Of a stretch of 64,000 nt of DNA, positions 57,462 to 64,000 are shown in pieces. Numbering within the stretch: position 1 is the first letter of the stretch; each line of letters starts with the position of its first letter. The DNA is from Bordetella sp. H567 (GTDB lineage Bacteria; Pseudomonadota; Gammaproteobacteria; Burkholderiales; Burkholderiaceae_B), in the NCBI RefSeq assembly GCF_001704295.1, contig NZ_CP012334.1, forward strand, positions 1,376,084 through 1,440,083. The letters run 5' to 3'. Both the position numbers and the translations under genes were made by a program. The notes under the pieces are model-generated. The model was not told where the DNA came from, made no database searches, and saw only the letters and a program-made list of their open reading frames with translations.

Positions 57462-59187
57462 GAGCGGCCTCTCCGGTCTTCGGGCGGTCGGCGTCGCCAT
57501 AGACGTCGTTCTTGAAGGGTTCGATACCCACGCGGCCGACCACGTCGACGAAGCGTTCTTCTTCGTTGTCGCGCAGGCGCAGGTAGGTGCGGATCAGGGT
57601 TTCGACCACATCGGGCACTTCATCGCGGGCAAAGGAAGGCCCAATGATGCGGCCGATGGCGGCGCCGCCGGCACGTAGCGGATCGACATCGTTCAGGTTG
57701 TCGCCGGCGCCGTTCTGCCGGCCGCCTATCGTGACTTGGTACCACTCCTCGCCGGCCTTGTCGACACCCAGAATGCCGATATGCCCGACGTGGTGATGGC
57801 CGCAGGCGTTGATGCAGCCGGAGATGTTCAGGTCCAGTTCGCCGATCTCGAACAGGTAATCCAGGTTATCGAAGCGGCGCTGGATGGCGTCGGCCACCGG
57901 TATGGAAACGGCATTGGCCAGGGCGCAGAAATCGCCGCCGGGACAGGCGATGATGTTGGTCAGCAGCCCGATATTGGGCGTGGCCAGCTTCAGCGGCTTC
58001 AAGGCGTTCCACAGCTCGTAGAGGCGGCTGCGGCGCACGTCGGCCAGCGTCAGGTTCTGTTCATGCGAGACGCGCATTTCGCCAAACGAATACTCGTCGG
58101 CCAGGTCCGCGATGGCGTCCATCTGGTCGGCCGTCACATCGCCGGGCGGCGTGCCCGTCGGCTTGAGCGATAGCGTGACCGACGCATAGCCGGCGACGCG
58201 GTGCGCGCGCACGTTCTTGCGCAGCCAGCGGCCGAAGGCCGGATCGGCCGCCGCCAACGTATCGGTGGGATCGTGGTCCTGCGCGGCGGCCGCGTCGTAG
58301 GTGGGCCAGGTGAAGCGGCTGGCGATCTTGTCCAGGTCAGCCTGCGTCAGCTTGTTGGGGCCGTCCTTCAGGTACGCCCACTCCTGTTCGACCTGCTCCG
58401 TGAATACTTCCGGCGTCAGGTCTTTCACCAGGATCTTGATGCGGGCCTTGTACTTGTTGTCGCGCCGGCCGTGCAGGTTGTAGACGCGCAGGACGGCTTG
58501 CAGGTAAGTCAGCAGATCGTGCCAGGCGACGAAGGGGCGGATCAGCTTGCCGACGATGGGTGTGCGGCCCAGGCCGCCTCCGACCCAGACGCGGAAACCG
58601 ACCTGTCCATCCTGTTCCAAGGCTTGCAGGCCGATGTCGTGCACGCCGACCGCTGCGCGGTCTTCGTGGGCGCCGCTGACCGCGATCTTGAACTTGCGCG
58701 GCAGGAAGGCGAATTCCGGATGCAGCATGGACCACTGGCGAATGATCTCGCACCACACCAGGGGATTGGTGACCTCGTCGGGGGCCACGCCGGCGAAATG
58801 ATCCGTCGTGGTGTTGCGGATGCAGTTGCCGCTGGTCTGGATGGCATGCATCTGCACCGTCGCCAGGTCGGCCAGTATATCGGGCACGTCTTCCAGTTTC
58901 GGCCAGTTGAACTGCATGTTCTGGCGCGTGCTGAAATGCCCGTAGCCACGGTCGTACTTGCGCGCCACGTGGCCCAGCATGCGCAGTTGTCGCGACGTCA
59001 ACATGCCATACGGAATCGCCACGCGCAGCATGGGGGCGTGGCGCTGTATATAGAGGCCGTTCTGCAGACGAAGGGTGCGGAAATCGTCTTCGGACAGGTC
59101 GCCGGCCAGGAAGCGTTGCGTCTGGTCCCGGAACTGGGCCACGCGTTCTTCGACCAGCTGCTGGTCTATGGGGTCATACACGTACAT
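57454..59187 (-). CDS. cysI: Sulfite reductase hemoprotein (nitrite/sulfite reductase family)
   Basis: This 577-residue enzyme has two siroheme/ferredoxin-like repeats. FSTRQNMQFNWPKLEDVPDI and TSGNCIRNTTTDHFAG lie in the first half. The second half carries IACPGGDFCALAN and GCINACGHHHVGHIGILG, whose cysteines ligate the [4Fe-4S] cluster bridged to siroheme. It reduces sulfite to sulfide for cysteine synthesis. It depends on siroheme made via the methyltransferase at 60144, and it is coupled to DUF934. Confidence 0.88.
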   Translation of the reverse strand: MYVYDPIDQQLVEERVAQFRDQTQRFLAGDLSEDDFRTLRLQNGLYIQRHAPMLRVAIPYGMLTSRQLRMLGHVARKYDRGYGHFSTRQNMQFNWPKLEDVPDILADLATVQMHAIQTSGNCIRNTTTDHFAGVAPDEVTNPLVWCEIIRQWSMLHPEFAFLPRKFKIAVSGAHEDRAAVGVHDIGLQALEQDGQVGFRVWVGGGLGRTPIVGKLIRPFVAWHDLLTYLQAVLRVYNLHGRRDNKYKARIKILVKDLTPEVFTEQVEQEWAYLKDGPNKLTQADLDKIASRFTWPTYDAAAAQDHDPTDTLAAADPAFGRWLRKNVRAHRVAGYASVTLSLKPTGTPPGDVTADQMDAIADLADEYSFGEMRVSHEQNLTLADVRRSRLYELWNALKPLKLATPNIGLLTNIIACPGGDFCALANAVSIPVADAIQRRFDNLDYLFEIGELDLNISGCINACGHHHVGHIGILGVDKAGEEWYQVTIGGRQNGAGDNLNDVDPLRAGGAAIGRIIGPSFARDEVPDVVETLIRTYLRLRDNEEERFVDVVGRVGIEPFKNDVYGDADRPKTGEAAHA

Positions 59188-59361
59188 GTCTATGCGCCTC
59201 GATGCGCACGCCGGTAGCGCGTGCGGCGGCCCGGGAATGGACCGGAAAGTGCAATCGTAGCGTGGAAGTCGGGGGCCTGTCCCCGCTATTGACCTGAGGT
59301 TATTTGCTTAGATGGTCCGCTTATTTGGTGGGGCGGCGCGGCCGCCGTTGCCGCCAAAAGA

Positions 59362-59385
59362 AAAACCCGCCTTGCGACGGGTTTT
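59362..59385 (-). terminator. Rho-independent terminator downstream of the HU-like gene
   Basis: AAAACCCG (59362-59369) and CGGGTTTT (59378-59385) form a perfect 8-bp stem with an 8-nt loop. On the minus strand it is followed by a T-rich tail, as expected for the HU-like gene at 59474. It also lies upstream of the sulfite reductase promoter region. Confidence 0.8.
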
Positions 59386-59443
59386 CCAGTGTGACGCACG
59401 CTTCGAAAGCACGCCGCCTTTAATGCATGCTTTTAAAGCAGGC

Positions 59444-59463
59444 TTCTGAAGCTGCCTTCAGAA
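59444..59463 (-). repeat. 3' UTR hairpin after the HU-like gene
   Basis: TTCTGAAG (59444-59451) and CTTCAGAA (59456-59463) form a perfect stem with a CTGC loop, 10 bases after the HU stop. TGCTTTTAAAGCA and GCTTCGAAAGC dyads follow within 45 bases. The series may protect the mRNA 3' end; the true terminator is at 59362. Confidence 0.4.
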
Positions 59464-59473
59464 CTTGCGCGGA

Positions 59474-59923
59474 TTACTGCGCGGCGTCCTTCAGCTTCTT
59501 CAGCGGGCGGACCTTCACCTTGACCGAAGCGGGCTTGGCGGGGAACCAGCGCTCTTCGCCAGTGAACGGATCCTTGCCGAAGCGCTTGGGCTTGGCGGGG
59601 ACCTTTTGCACGGTGACCTTGAACAGGCCGGGCAGCGAGAATTCGCCGGAGCCCTTCTTGTTCACGGACGCCAGCACGGCACCTTCCAGGCTGGCCAGTA
59701 CGGCCTTGACCGACTTGGCTTCTACGCCGCTCTGTTCGACCACATGGGCGACCAGTTGGCTTTTGTTCAGGGCGCTCTTCAGCGCGGTTACGGGCGCGGC
59801 GGCTTTCTTGGCCGGCGCGGACTTGGTCACAGCGGCCTTCTTGGCCACGGCTTTTTTGGCCGGGGCTTTCTTGGCAGCAGTCGTGGAGGCTTTCTTTGCA
59901 GGAGCTTTAGCTTTAGTGGCCAT
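59474..59923 (-). CDS. HU/IHF-family DNA-binding protein with a histone-H1-like N-terminal tail
   Basis: Of 149 residues, the first 50 or so are Lys/Ala-rich repeats (APAKKAVAKKAAVTKSAPAK). An HU domain follows: LNKSQLVAHVVEQSGVEAKS, GEFSLPGLFKVTVQKVPAKP, then FGKDPFTGEERWFPAKPASV, which is the DNA-binding arm. Such tailed HU proteins occur in Bordetella and relatives, where they condense DNA. A promoter is suggested at 59992-60020. The tail adds non-specific, lysine-based DNA binding to the HU fold. Confidence 0.9.
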   Translation of the reverse strand: MATKAKAPAKKASTTAAKKAPAKKAVAKKAAVTKSAPAKKAAAPVTALKSALNKSQLVAHVVEQSGVEAKSVKAVLASLEGAVLASVNKKGSGEFSLPGLFKVTVQKVPAKPKRFGKDPFTGEERWFPAKPASVKVKVRPLKKLKDAAQ

Positions 59924-59991
59924 GGTCGAAAGAATGGTGAGGTTGAAATAGCAGAAGGCTCAAGCCGTACGCCTGGCGACGGCTGAACGCG

Positions 59992-60020
59992 ATAATACTT
60001 AAGCCGCGTGCTTATGTACA
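59992..60020 (-). promoter_or_regulatory. Candidate promoter of the HU-like gene
   Basis: On the minus strand TGTACA (60020-60015) and TATTAT (59997-59992) are spaced by 17 bp, with a predicted start near 59985 and a leader of about 60 nt. The TGTACA box is itself palindromic. Confidence 0.45.
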
Positions 60021-60143
60021 TTATTTGGCGTGGATTGCACGCGAAAAAGCCCTGTAGAGGCGCTACAACAACGGTTGCGCCGCTTCAGAGCCCTAAAAAA
60101 AGGGGTTTTTTGGGGAGTCGCGCGTGTTCGCGCCGTTGAAGTT

Positions 60144-61181
60144 TCAGGCCGCCATGGTCGTCGCGCAGGTATCGGCGGCCGCCTCCATCAGCGATACCGC
60201 GGGCCCGATAACGATGACGGCGGGGCTGGATAAGCCGGCATCGGCGATATCCGCGGCCATGCGGTCGAGCCGCGTCACGATGTGGCGCTGGTCCGGACAC
60301 GACACGCGATGCGCCACGGCGACCGGGACGTCCGCCGCGTAACCCGCTTCCCGCAGCTCGCGCTCGAGCGTGCCGGCATCGCGCATGCCCATGTAGCACA
60401 CCAGCGTCAGGCCGCTGGCGGCCAGCGTGCGCCAGTCCGGGCGACTGTCGTCCATGGTGTGCGCGGTGACCAGCGCCACGCCGCGGCTCAGGCCGCGATG
60501 CGTCAGCGGCAGTCCCAGCGCGGCGCCCACGGCCAGGCCCGCGGTGATGCCGCCCACGGCTTCCGCAGCGATGCCGCGGGCCGCGAGCCACTGCAGTTCT
60601 TCGCCGCCGCGCCCGAAAATGAAGGGATCTCCGCCCTTGACCCGGGCCACGATCCTTCCCTGGCGGGCGTAGCGCGCCATCAGGCGCAGGATGAAATCCT
60701 GCGGTGTGGATCGGCAGCCGCCGCGCTTGCCGACCTTGACGATGCGCGCGCCGGGGGCCGCCAGCCCGTGGATGTCCGCGCCTACAAGATCGTCCACCAG
60801 CCAGACTTGGGCTTGCCGCAGGATGCGCGCGGCCTTCACGGTAAGCAGGTCGGGATCGCCCGGCCCCGCGCCCACCAGCCACACCTTGCCGCGGGGCGTG
60901 GTGCCGCCTGCCCGGGAAACCGTCGTCCCCCGCGCCACTGGCGTCGCATGCGGCGAATATGGCTCGATCGAGGACGCCGAGGATCCGGCGTCGCCGGTCC
61001 TCGCGCGTCGCCCCCTTGAGGGCGAAGCGCGCAGCGCTTCGGGGGCGGGAAAATCCAGCACGCCGGTGGAGCGGAACAGGTGCCGCCCGACCGGGGACGC
61101 CGAGGATCCGGCTTTGCCGGTCCTCTGGCGTCGCCCCCTTGAGGGGGAAGCGCGCAGCGCTTCGGGGGTGGGCTTTTTCAT
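60144..61181 (-). CDS. cobA: Uroporphyrinogen-III C-methyltransferase with a repeat-derived N-terminal extension
   Basis: The catalytic part begins near residue 98 with KVWLVGAGPGDPDLLTVKAAR. It continues with VKGGDPFIFGRGGEELQWLA, GITAGLAVGAALGLPLTHR and YMGMRDAG, all SUMT motifs. It methylates uroporphyrinogen III to precorrin-2 for siroheme. The 345-residue frame is about 90 residues longer than usual. The extra part contains two 41-residue-spaced copies of PEALRASPSRGRR, encoded by the DNA repeats at 60972-61172. ATG 61181 overlaps the nasA stop (ATGA); a GTG at 60938 would give a normal-length enzyme. Which start is used is open. Confidence 0.85.
   Translation of the reverse strand: MKKPTPEALRASPSRGRRQRTGKAGSSASPVGRHLFRSTGVLDFPAPEALRASPSRGRRARTGDAGSSASSIEPYSPHATPVARGTTVSRAGGTTPRGKVWLVGAGPGDPDLLTVKAARILRQAQVWLVDDLVGADIHGLAAPGARIVKVGKRGGCRSTPQDFILRLMARYARQGRIVARVKGGDPFIFGRGGEELQWLAARGIAAEAVGGITAGLAVGAALGLPLTHRGLSRGVALVTAHTMDDSRPDWRTLAASGLTLVCYMGMRDAGTLERELREAGYAADVPVAVAHRVSCPDQRHIVTRLDRMAADIADAGLSSPAVIVIGPAVSLMEAAADTCATTMAA
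60972..61049 (-). repeat. REP-like repeat, copy 1 (inside cobA)
   Basis: This 78-bp unit matches 61095-61172 at 72 of 78 positions and is spaced by 123 bp, an exact multiple of three. It contains the perfect dyad GAAGCGC-GCA-GCGCTTC and a C-run/G-run pair that can fold into a hairpin, in the style of dispersed REP elements. Copies elsewhere in the genome are expected but not seen in this window. Confidence 0.75.
61095..61172 (-). repeat. REP-like repeat, copy 2 (inside the cobA 5' end)
   Basis: This second copy holds CCCCCTTGAGGGGG, a fully self-complementary run, and the same GAAGCGC/GCGCTTC dyad. It begins three codons into the cobA frame from ATG 61181. Confidence 0.75.
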
Positions 61182-63907
61182 TTTTGCGCGCGTGCCACCA
61201 TGCGCGCGACTTCCGGCCCGCAGGAGCCGCAGCCGGTCCCGCAGCGCAGGGTGCGGCGCAGCCCTTCCAGGTCCAGTCCGGCGGCGATTCCAGCGTGGAT
61301 GGCGCGGTCGGTCACGCCGTGGCAGATGCAGACCGTCCGGGCCCGCGCGATCGGGGCGGTGCGGCCCATCAGCAACTGCACCAGGCTGGTAGGCGCGGCG
61401 CCGCCATCGGCCCAGGCCGACAAGGTGTCCAGGATGCGCGTGTCGCCGGCCAGCAGGAAGGCCGTGGGCGCATTGTCCACCAGGGCGACGCGGCGCACGA
61501 TGCCGCGATGCGGGTCGTCATAGGCGGCGTGCGGCTGCGCCACATCCAGCGCGGCGCACAGGGCGTGCAGCGTGTCGATGTCCGGGGCCTGCGCTGCCGC
61601 CAGGGCGATGCGTGCGCCGCCGCCGCCCAGCGCGGTCGGCAGCACCGCCGCGTACGGGAATCGGCGCAGCCACGGTGCCAGGCGGCGCCGCAGCAGCGCC
61701 GCATCGCCGCGCATCCATCCCGCGGCCTGCCAGGGCAGCGCGGCGTGCTCCACCGCGATCGCGCTGTGCTTCAGTTCGGGCTGGCGCGATATCGGATCGC
61801 GGGCGGGGTTGGTCAGCGCGTTCACGCCGTCGCCCGCGATGAACGCGCTGCCCCAATGCATGGGCAGGAAGGCGTGGCCCGCGCGCAGGCTGTCGTCCGC
61901 GCGTACGGCGATGTACAGCTCGCCGCGCCGCGAGCGAACCTTGGCCAGCGCGCCTTCGGCCAGGCCGGCCGCGGCCATGTCGTCCGGGTGCAAGGATAGC
62001 CAGGGCTCCTCGACATGCCGCGTCAGCGCCGGTGAAAGCGCGGTGCGCGCCATCGTGTGCCAGTGGTCGCGCAGGCGGCCGGTGGTCAGGCGCAGGGGAT
62101 AGTTCTCGCAAACTTCTTCGGCGACGGGCACGTAGCCCACGTCGACGAAGCGGGCGCGGCCGTTGGCCGTGGCAAAGCGGCCGTCGGCGTACAGGCGCGG
62201 CGTGCCACCCTGCGTGTCGCGTCGATACGGCCACTGCGGCGGGCCTTCTCGCTCCAGGATGGCATAGCTCAGGCCGCTGTAGTCCAGGTCGCGGCCGGCC
62301 GTGGTCCGCGCGTGTTCGGCGAATACCTGGCTTTCATCGGCATACGCGAAATGCGCGGCCTTCGGCGGCGCGATGCGTTGCGCCAGCCGCGTGGCCACGC
62401 CGGCGGCCAGGCGCCAGTCGGGCCGCGCATCGCCCGGCGGCTCGATCGCGGCACGCACGCGGCTGATCCGCCGTTCGGAGTTGGTCGTCGTGCCGTCTTT
62501 CTCCGGCCAGGTCGCGGCCGGCAGCACCAGGTCGGCGTAGGCCATCGTTTCCGTGCCGGCATAGGCGTCCTGCACGATGACGAATTCGGCTTTCGCCAGC
62601 GCGGCGCGCACGCGCGACTGGTCCGGTAGCGACTGCGCCGGATTGGTCGCCACGATCCACAGCGCCTTGATGCGCCCCTCCAGTACCGCGTCGAACATCT
62701 CCAGCGCGGGCAGGCCGGGGGCGGCGGGAATGCTGTCCACCCCCCACAGCGCCGCGACTTCGGCACGGTCGGCCGCGCTGCCGGGGTCGCGGTGGCCGGG
62801 CAGCAGGGTCGCCATGCCGCCGGCTTCGCGACCGCCCATGGCGTTGGGCTGGCCCGTCAGCGAAAACGGCCCCGCGCCCGGCTTGCCGATCTGCCCCGTG
62901 GCCAGGTGCAGATGGATCAGCGCCGCGTTCTTCGCCGTTCCGCTGCTGGACTGGTTCAGGCCCATGGTGTACAGCGACAGGGCGGCCGGGGCGCGCGCGA
63001 ACCAGCGCGCCGCCTGCGCGATATCGGCGGCCGGCACGCCGCAGATCGCCGCCGCGGCGTCGGGCGTGTACGCGCGGATGCGGGCGTGCAGCGCGTCGAA
63101 ACCTTCGGTATGCCGTTCGATATAGGCGCGGTCGATCAGTGCTTCTGCGGCCATGACATGCAGCATGGCATGGAAGAGCGCGACGTCCGTGCCGGGCAGG
63201 ATGGGCAGGTGCAGGTCGGCGGCCGCCGCGGTATCGGTGCGCCGTGGGTCGGCCACGATAATGCGCATGTGCGGCCGGGCCTGGCGCGCCGCTTCCAGTC
63301 GGCGGAACAGCACGGGATGGGCGTACGCCACATTGGCGCCCGCGATGAAAACCGTGGCCGCCAGCTCCAGGTCTTCGTAGCAGGCGGGCGGCGCATCGGC
63401 GCCCAGCGTCTGCTTGTAGCCGGCCACGGCGCTCGACATGCACAGCCGCGAGTTGGTGTCAATATTGTTGGTGCCCACCAGCGCGCGCGCCAGCTTGTTG
63501 AAGACGCTGTAGTCCTCGGTCAGCAGCTGCCCCGACAGGTAGAAACCCACCGCATCGGGACCGTGGCGCGCGATGATGTCGGCCAGCCGGTCCGCCGCGA
63601 TATCCAGCGCCCGGTCCAGGCCGATGTCGGCGCGCGGTTCGCCGCGCCCCGCGCGCCATTGCGCCCTCAGCACGCGCGCCGCATCGCCGCGCACGGTATC
63701 GGCCAGCTGCATGCCCTTGCTGCACAGGCGTCCGCGGTTGGACGGATGGCTATCGTCCCCGCTGACGGCGATGACCCGGTTGTCCTGGGCCTGGACGCGT
63801 ACGCCGCAGCCGGTCCCGCAATAGCAGCAGACCGACGCGACGGTGCGCATGCCGGCGGACCGGCTGGGTGTCGCGGCGGCGCTTTCCTGGAGATACGGGG
63901 TATCCAT
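61178..63907 (-). CDS. nasA: Assimilatory nitrate reductase catalytic subunit
   Basis: This 909-residue molybdopterin oxidoreductase has an N-terminal [4Fe-4S] motif, CCYCGTGCGVRV followed by GRLCSKG near residue 57. Molybdenum-cofactor-binding segments MGLNQSSSGTAKNAA and TGQIGKPGAGPFSLTGQPNAM follow, then a C-terminal dinucleotide-binding domain. The last 60 residues, with VCICHGVTDRAI and RCGTGCGSCGPEVARM, form a BFD-like [2Fe-2S] domain that takes electrons from the reductase. It reduces nitrate to nitrite in the cytoplasm. ATGA overlap with cobA links it to siroheme supply for nitrite reductase. Confidence 0.93.
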   Translation of the reverse strand: MDTPYLQESAAATPSRSAGMRTVASVCCYCGTGCGVRVQAQDNRVIAVSGDDSHPSNRGRLCSKGMQLADTVRGDAARVLRAQWRAGRGEPRADIGLDRALDIAADRLADIIARHGPDAVGFYLSGQLLTEDYSVFNKLARALVGTNNIDTNSRLCMSSAVAGYKQTLGADAPPACYEDLELAATVFIAGANVAYAHPVLFRRLEAARQARPHMRIIVADPRRTDTAAAADLHLPILPGTDVALFHAMLHVMAAEALIDRAYIERHTEGFDALHARIRAYTPDAAAAICGVPAADIAQAARWFARAPAALSLYTMGLNQSSSGTAKNAALIHLHLATGQIGKPGAGPFSLTGQPNAMGGREAGGMATLLPGHRDPGSAADRAEVAALWGVDSIPAAPGLPALEMFDAVLEGRIKALWIVATNPAQSLPDQSRVRAALAKAEFVIVQDAYAGTETMAYADLVLPAATWPEKDGTTTNSERRISRVRAAIEPPGDARPDWRLAAGVATRLAQRIAPPKAAHFAYADESQVFAEHARTTAGRDLDYSGLSYAILEREGPPQWPYRRDTQGGTPRLYADGRFATANGRARFVDVGYVPVAEEVCENYPLRLTTGRLRDHWHTMARTALSPALTRHVEEPWLSLHPDDMAAAGLAEGALAKVRSRRGELYIAVRADDSLRAGHAFLPMHWGSAFIAGDGVNALTNPARDPISRQPELKHSAIAVEHAALPWQAAGWMRGDAALLRRRLAPWLRRFPYAAVLPTALGGGGARIALAAAQAPDIDTLHALCAALDVAQPHAAYDDPHRGIVRRVALVDNAPTAFLLAGDTRILDTLSAWADGGAAPTSLVQLLMGRTAPIARARTVCICHGVTDRAIHAGIAAGLDLEGLRRTLRCGTGCGSCGPEVARMVARAQK

Positions 63908-63909
63908 CG

Positions 63910-64000
63910 TCAGGGCTCCACGGCGAGGCTTGCATCGCGGTCCGCCGGGATGGCGGGGCGGCGGGTGGATGTTTTCAAGATTCCCCCATCGCTTCCGGTT
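63910..64000 (-). CDS. C-terminal end of an upstream gene, partial (possibly nirD)
   Basis: Reading from the right edge, one frame stays open to a TGA at 63910-63912, two bases before the nasA start. It encodes the tail SDGGILKTSTRRPAIPADRD and then ASLAVEP. Tight spacing indicates the same operon as nasA. In Bordetella-like genomes the nitrite reductase small subunit often lies here, but the tail is too short to identify. Confidence 0.4.
   Translation of the reverse strand, partial: TGSDGGILKTSTRRPAIPADRDASLAVEP

Noticed and set aside
60060-60120. A-run and T-run near cobA as a terminator
   Set aside because: Only a 4-bp CCCT/AGGG stem is available, too weak to call.
1-64000. CRISPR arrays, rRNA genes, riboswitches, prophage or conjugation genes
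   Set aside because: I looked for regularly spaced repeats, conserved RNA cores and mobility proteins and saw none beyond the features listed.

Overview
The window is a high-GC bacterial chromosome segment (roughly two thirds G+C by eye). It most resembles Alcaligenaceae such as Bordetella or Achromobacter. The clues are six copies of the Bug/TctC periplasmic binding protein family (one broken), an HU protein with a Lys/Ala-rich histone-H1-like tail, many LysR regulators beside catabolic operons, and sulfite reductase paired with a DUF934 protein. Genus is an inference from gene content; no rRNA is present.

Layout. 1-181: start of a GNAT gene leaving the left edge. 356-9541: one apparent nine-gene operon with a clear sigma-70 promoter, an overlapping palindrome and a T-tailed terminator: MmgE/PrpD, Bug, alpha/beta-fold protein, Asp/Glu-racemase-like protein, ornithine cyclodeaminase-like, Ldh2-like dehydrogenase, second Bug, metallo-beta-lactamase-fold hydrolase, solute-binding-like protein. 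Two adjacent members lack the usual catalytic residue. 9718-14398: cupin, NAD epimerase, and a LysR/Bug/2-hydroxyacid dehydrogenase unit with two LysR-type sites. 14464-19021 (minus strand): DadA-like oxidase and GNAT gene split by a 266-bp MITE-like element, anti-sigma/ECF sigma/lipoprotein operon, GntR regulator. 19129-27058: branched-chain-type ABC transporter (SBP, two permeases, two ATPases) with a DadA-like oxidase, amidohydrolase and DapA-family lyase. 27096-30497: broken gene, AT-rich promoter region, DHA2 drug-type exporter, phospholipase A1.

30820-34512: tRNA-Arg(TCT) with a 3.6-kb island bounded by a 39-bp repeat of the tRNA 3' end. The island carries a lipoprotein, a LysR and a 2-hydroxyacid dehydrogenase with an extra C-terminal domain, and no integrase. 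34541-38644: LysR, Bug and LeuC/LeuD-like dehydratase. 38767-41798: CsbD, GlgX and a hypothetical gene. 41811-51014: catabolic cluster (TetR, HbpS/GlcG-like, Bug, LVIVD propeller, COG0523 GTPase, hydroxyisobutyrate-dehydrogenase-like, SMP-30, amidohydrolase, SDR, CMD-like). 51210-54976: two convergent LysR genes and a decayed PEP-mutase-like/Bug cassette. 55181-56826: DUF488 and two small uncharacterised genes. 56922-64000: sulfite and nitrate assimilation (DUF934, sulfite reductase, HU-like protein, uroporphyrinogen-III methyltransferase, assimilatory nitrate reductase).

How they fit. Most of the window looks like small-molecule scavenging: Bug or ABC binding proteins capture acids or amino-acid-like compounds, and neighbouring dehydrogenases, lyases, hydrolases and lactonases process them under local LysR, TetR or GntR control. 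The right end is nitrogen and sulfur assimilation: the methyltransferase makes the siroheme precursor used by sulfite reductase and by nitrite reductase. The most unusual items are the operon with two active-site-depleted enzymes, the MITE-like element whose insertion can be reconstructed to the base, the integrase-less tRNA island, and a REP-like repeat translated in frame inside cobA.
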